DNA of 64,000 bases. It comes from Gemmatimonadales bacterium (GTDB lineage: Bacteria; Gemmatimonadota; Gemmatimonadetes; Gemmatimonadales; GWC2-71-9). The stretch lies in NCBI GenBank assembly GCA_036500345.1, contig DASYCE010000026.1, positions 157,782 to 221,781 on the forward strand, read 5' to 3'. Under the pieces are notes generated by a model that worked only from the letters and a program-made list of their open reading frames with translations, ran no database searches and had not been told where the DNA came from. Below, piece by piece: positions 62,698-64,000 of the stretch (within the stretch, counting starts at the first letter, position 1; each line of letters begins with the position of its first letter). A program made the position numbers and the translations under genes.

Positions 62698-63585
62698 TCA
62701 TCCGTTGGCCGTTCCCCGCGCCGCCTGGACCGTGTTGACCAGGAGCATCGCGATCGTCATCGGGCCGACGCCACCCGGGACCGGCGTGATCGCGCCCGCG
62801 ACCGCCGCCACCTCGTCGAACGCCACATCGCCGGCGAGCCGGTAGCCGCGCGGCTGCGACGGGTCCTCGACCCGGCTCGTCCCCACGTCGATCACGGTCG
62901 CTCCGGGGCGCACCGCGCCCGCAGTGATGAAGCCCGGCCGGCCGATCGCAACGATCAGAATGTCGGCGCTCCGGCAGATCGCCTCGAGGTCGCGCGACCG
63001 CGAATGCGCCAGCGTCACGGTCGCATCGCCACCGGCACCCGGTTGACTCAACAGGTTCGCCAGCGGCCGTCCCACCAGGTGAGACCGGCCGACGATCACG
63101 GCGTGAGCGCCGCGCGTCTCGATACCGCTTCGCACCAGCAGCTGCTGCACGCCGGACGGCGTGGCCGGCTTGAGCGCCGTCGGATCGCCGAGGACCAGCT
63201 TTCCGACATTGATCGGATGAAAACCGTCCACGTCCTTGGCCGGATCAATCCGGGTGAGGATTGCCGCACTGTCGATGTGCGCCGGGACCGGCAGCTGACA
63301 GAGGATGCCGTGGACCGCGGGGTCCGCGTTGAGGCCGTCGATAACATCGAACAGCTGCTCCGAGGTAGCGCTCGCCGGCAGCGTGACGACCTCGGAGCGG
63401 ATTCCCGCTTCTCCGCACGCCCGTGCCTTGGCGCGGACGTAGGCCTGGGACGCGGGATCCTCGCCGACCAGAACGACCGCGAGGCCGGGGACCGTCCCGC
63501 GACGCGTGAGGTCTGCGACTTGCTGCGCCACGTCGCGTCGGATCGCCGCGCCAATGGCCGCGCCGTCAATGATCCGTGCGGTCAC
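62698..63585 (-). CDS. folD: Methylenetetrahydrofolate dehydrogenase/cyclohydrolase
   Basis: A 295-residue bifunctional enzyme of one-carbon metabolism. The catalytic Lys is in YVRAKARACGEAGI, GILCQLPVPAHID follows, and the NADP-binding VIVGRSHLVGRPLANLL is in the C-terminal domain. It overlaps rny by four bases. Confidence 0.97.
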   Translation of the reverse strand: MTARIIDGAAIGAAIRRDVAQQVADLTRRGTVPGLAVVLVGEDPASQAYVRAKARACGEAGIRSEVVTLPASATSEQLFDVIDGLNADPAVHGILCQLPVPAHIDSAAILTRIDPAKDVDGFHPINVGKLVLGDPTALKPATPSGVQQLLVRSGIETRGAHAVIVGRSHLVGRPLANLLSQPGAGGDATVTLAHSRSRDLEAICRSADILIVAIGRPGFITAGAVRPGATVIDVGTSRVEDPSQPRGYRLAGDVAFDEVAAVAGAITPVPGGVGPMTIAMLLVNTVQAARGTANG

Positions 63586-64000
63586 TTCGCGATGTCCGAC
63601 GCGCGCGTCTCCCGGATGACGGTGACGCGAATCTGTCCCGGATACTGGAGCTCGTTCTCGATCCGGCGTGCGATCGTCTCGGAAAGCAGCTGCGCGTCGC
63701 TGTCGTTGATCTGATCCGGCTTCACGATGACGCGCACTTCGCGGCCGGCCTGGATCACGGTGGTCTTGTCGACCCCGGGATATCCTCCCGCGATCTCCTC
63801 CAGCTTGGTCAGCCGCTTCACGTAACTCTCGAATGCTTCGCGGCGTGCGCCCGGCCGCGAGCCGCTGATCGCATCCGAAGCCTGCACCAGTACCGATTCG
63901 ACACTGTCGTGCGCCACATCATCATGGTGAGCTTCGATACAGTTGATCACCGCAGCCGACTCGCCGTGCTTGCGGGCGACCTCGACCCCGAGCTGCACGT
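63582..64000 (-). CDS. rny: Ribonuclease Y, C-terminal part (cut by the window edge)
   Basis: The last 139 residues only; the N-terminal membrane anchor, KH domain and most of the HD domain lie beyond the window. The visible end covers EAHHDDVAHDSVESVLVQAS (end of the HD domain) and YVKRLTKLEEIAGGYPGVD with the usual ending PGQIRVTVIRETRASDIAK. It is an endoribonuclease that starts mRNA decay. Coupled to folD by a four-base overlap. Confidence 0.93.
   Translation of the reverse strand, partial: VQLGVEVARKHGESAAVINCIEAHHDDVAHDSVESVLVQASDAISGSRPGARREAFESYVKRLTKLEEIAGGYPGVDKTTVIQAGREVRVIVKPDQINDSDAQLLSETIARRIENELQYPGQIRVTVIRETRASDIAK

Noticed and set aside
1..64000. CRISPR arrays, insertion sequences, phage or integron remnants
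   Set aside because: No regularly spaced repeats, transposase or integrase genes were seen anywhere in the window.

Overview
The window is a stretch of bacterial core chromosome, GC-rich and densely packed, with most genes on the minus strand. It looks like a member of the Gemmatimonadota or a close relative. This is inferred from the mix of a PadR regulator with a large MacB/FtsX-type orphan permease, a soluble Ser/Thr kinase, Gly/Arg-rich inserts in secreted proteins, an LVIVD-repeat protein next to DUF305, a PEP-CTERM protein, and short archaeal-type ProRS. No rRNA gene is present to confirm the taxonomy. No CRISPR array, insertion sequence, prophage or integron was seen.

Layout. 1-6.7 kb: ptsN, a small lipoprotein, then the minus-strand run hisS-proS-lysA-guaA. 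6.8-12.4 kb: the plus-strand accessory block padR-ADOP permease, Ser/Thr kinase, a small acidic protein and a beta-propeller-like lipoprotein. 12.4-20.3 kb: accD-folC and the elongasome operon mreB-mreC-mreD-mrdA-rodA. 20.5-30.4 kb: a large secreted M14 peptidase, a membrane MutS-like ATPase coupled to tag, an LVIVD protein with DUF305, dut and ald. 30.4-42.7 kb: the translation, envelope and isoprenoid core, transcribed leftward: rplM-rpsI, rpsB-tsf-pyrH-frr-uppS-cdsA-dxr-rseP, rpsO-pnp-M16 peptidase. 42.8-48.6 kb: a biotin-dependent acyl-CoA carboxylase operon whose alpha chain is split in two around an RNA methyltransferase gene. 48.7-54.2 kb: a PEP-CTERM protein, aroA-cmk-rpsA, a single-domain response regulator and tRNA-Leu(UAA). 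54.3-64 kb: an unidentified exported protein, then rny-folD, xseA-xseB-ispA, and dxs-nadK-recN.

Working together: dxs, dxr, ispA and uppS feed the undecaprenyl carrier, and MreBCD with PBP2 and RodA uses it for sidewall growth. rpsB, tsf, frr, rpsO, rplM, rpsI, rpsA, proS, hisS and tRNA-Leu serve translation, while pnp and rny serve RNA turnover. Translational coupling is heavy: 19 neighbouring pairs share the 4-base ATGA/GTGA stop-start overlap.

The best non-coding signals are two tandem operator pairs (before padR, and between mreB and the M14 peptidase), a paired GTGAC motif before the kinase and before the small acidic gene, hairpins at the rpsO/pnp and rpsB/tsf junctions, and a structured rpsA leader. 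I did not find a clearly new defence or mobile system. The strongest candidates for undescribed biology are the membrane MutS/Tag pair, the kinase/small-protein regulon and the split carboxylase operon.
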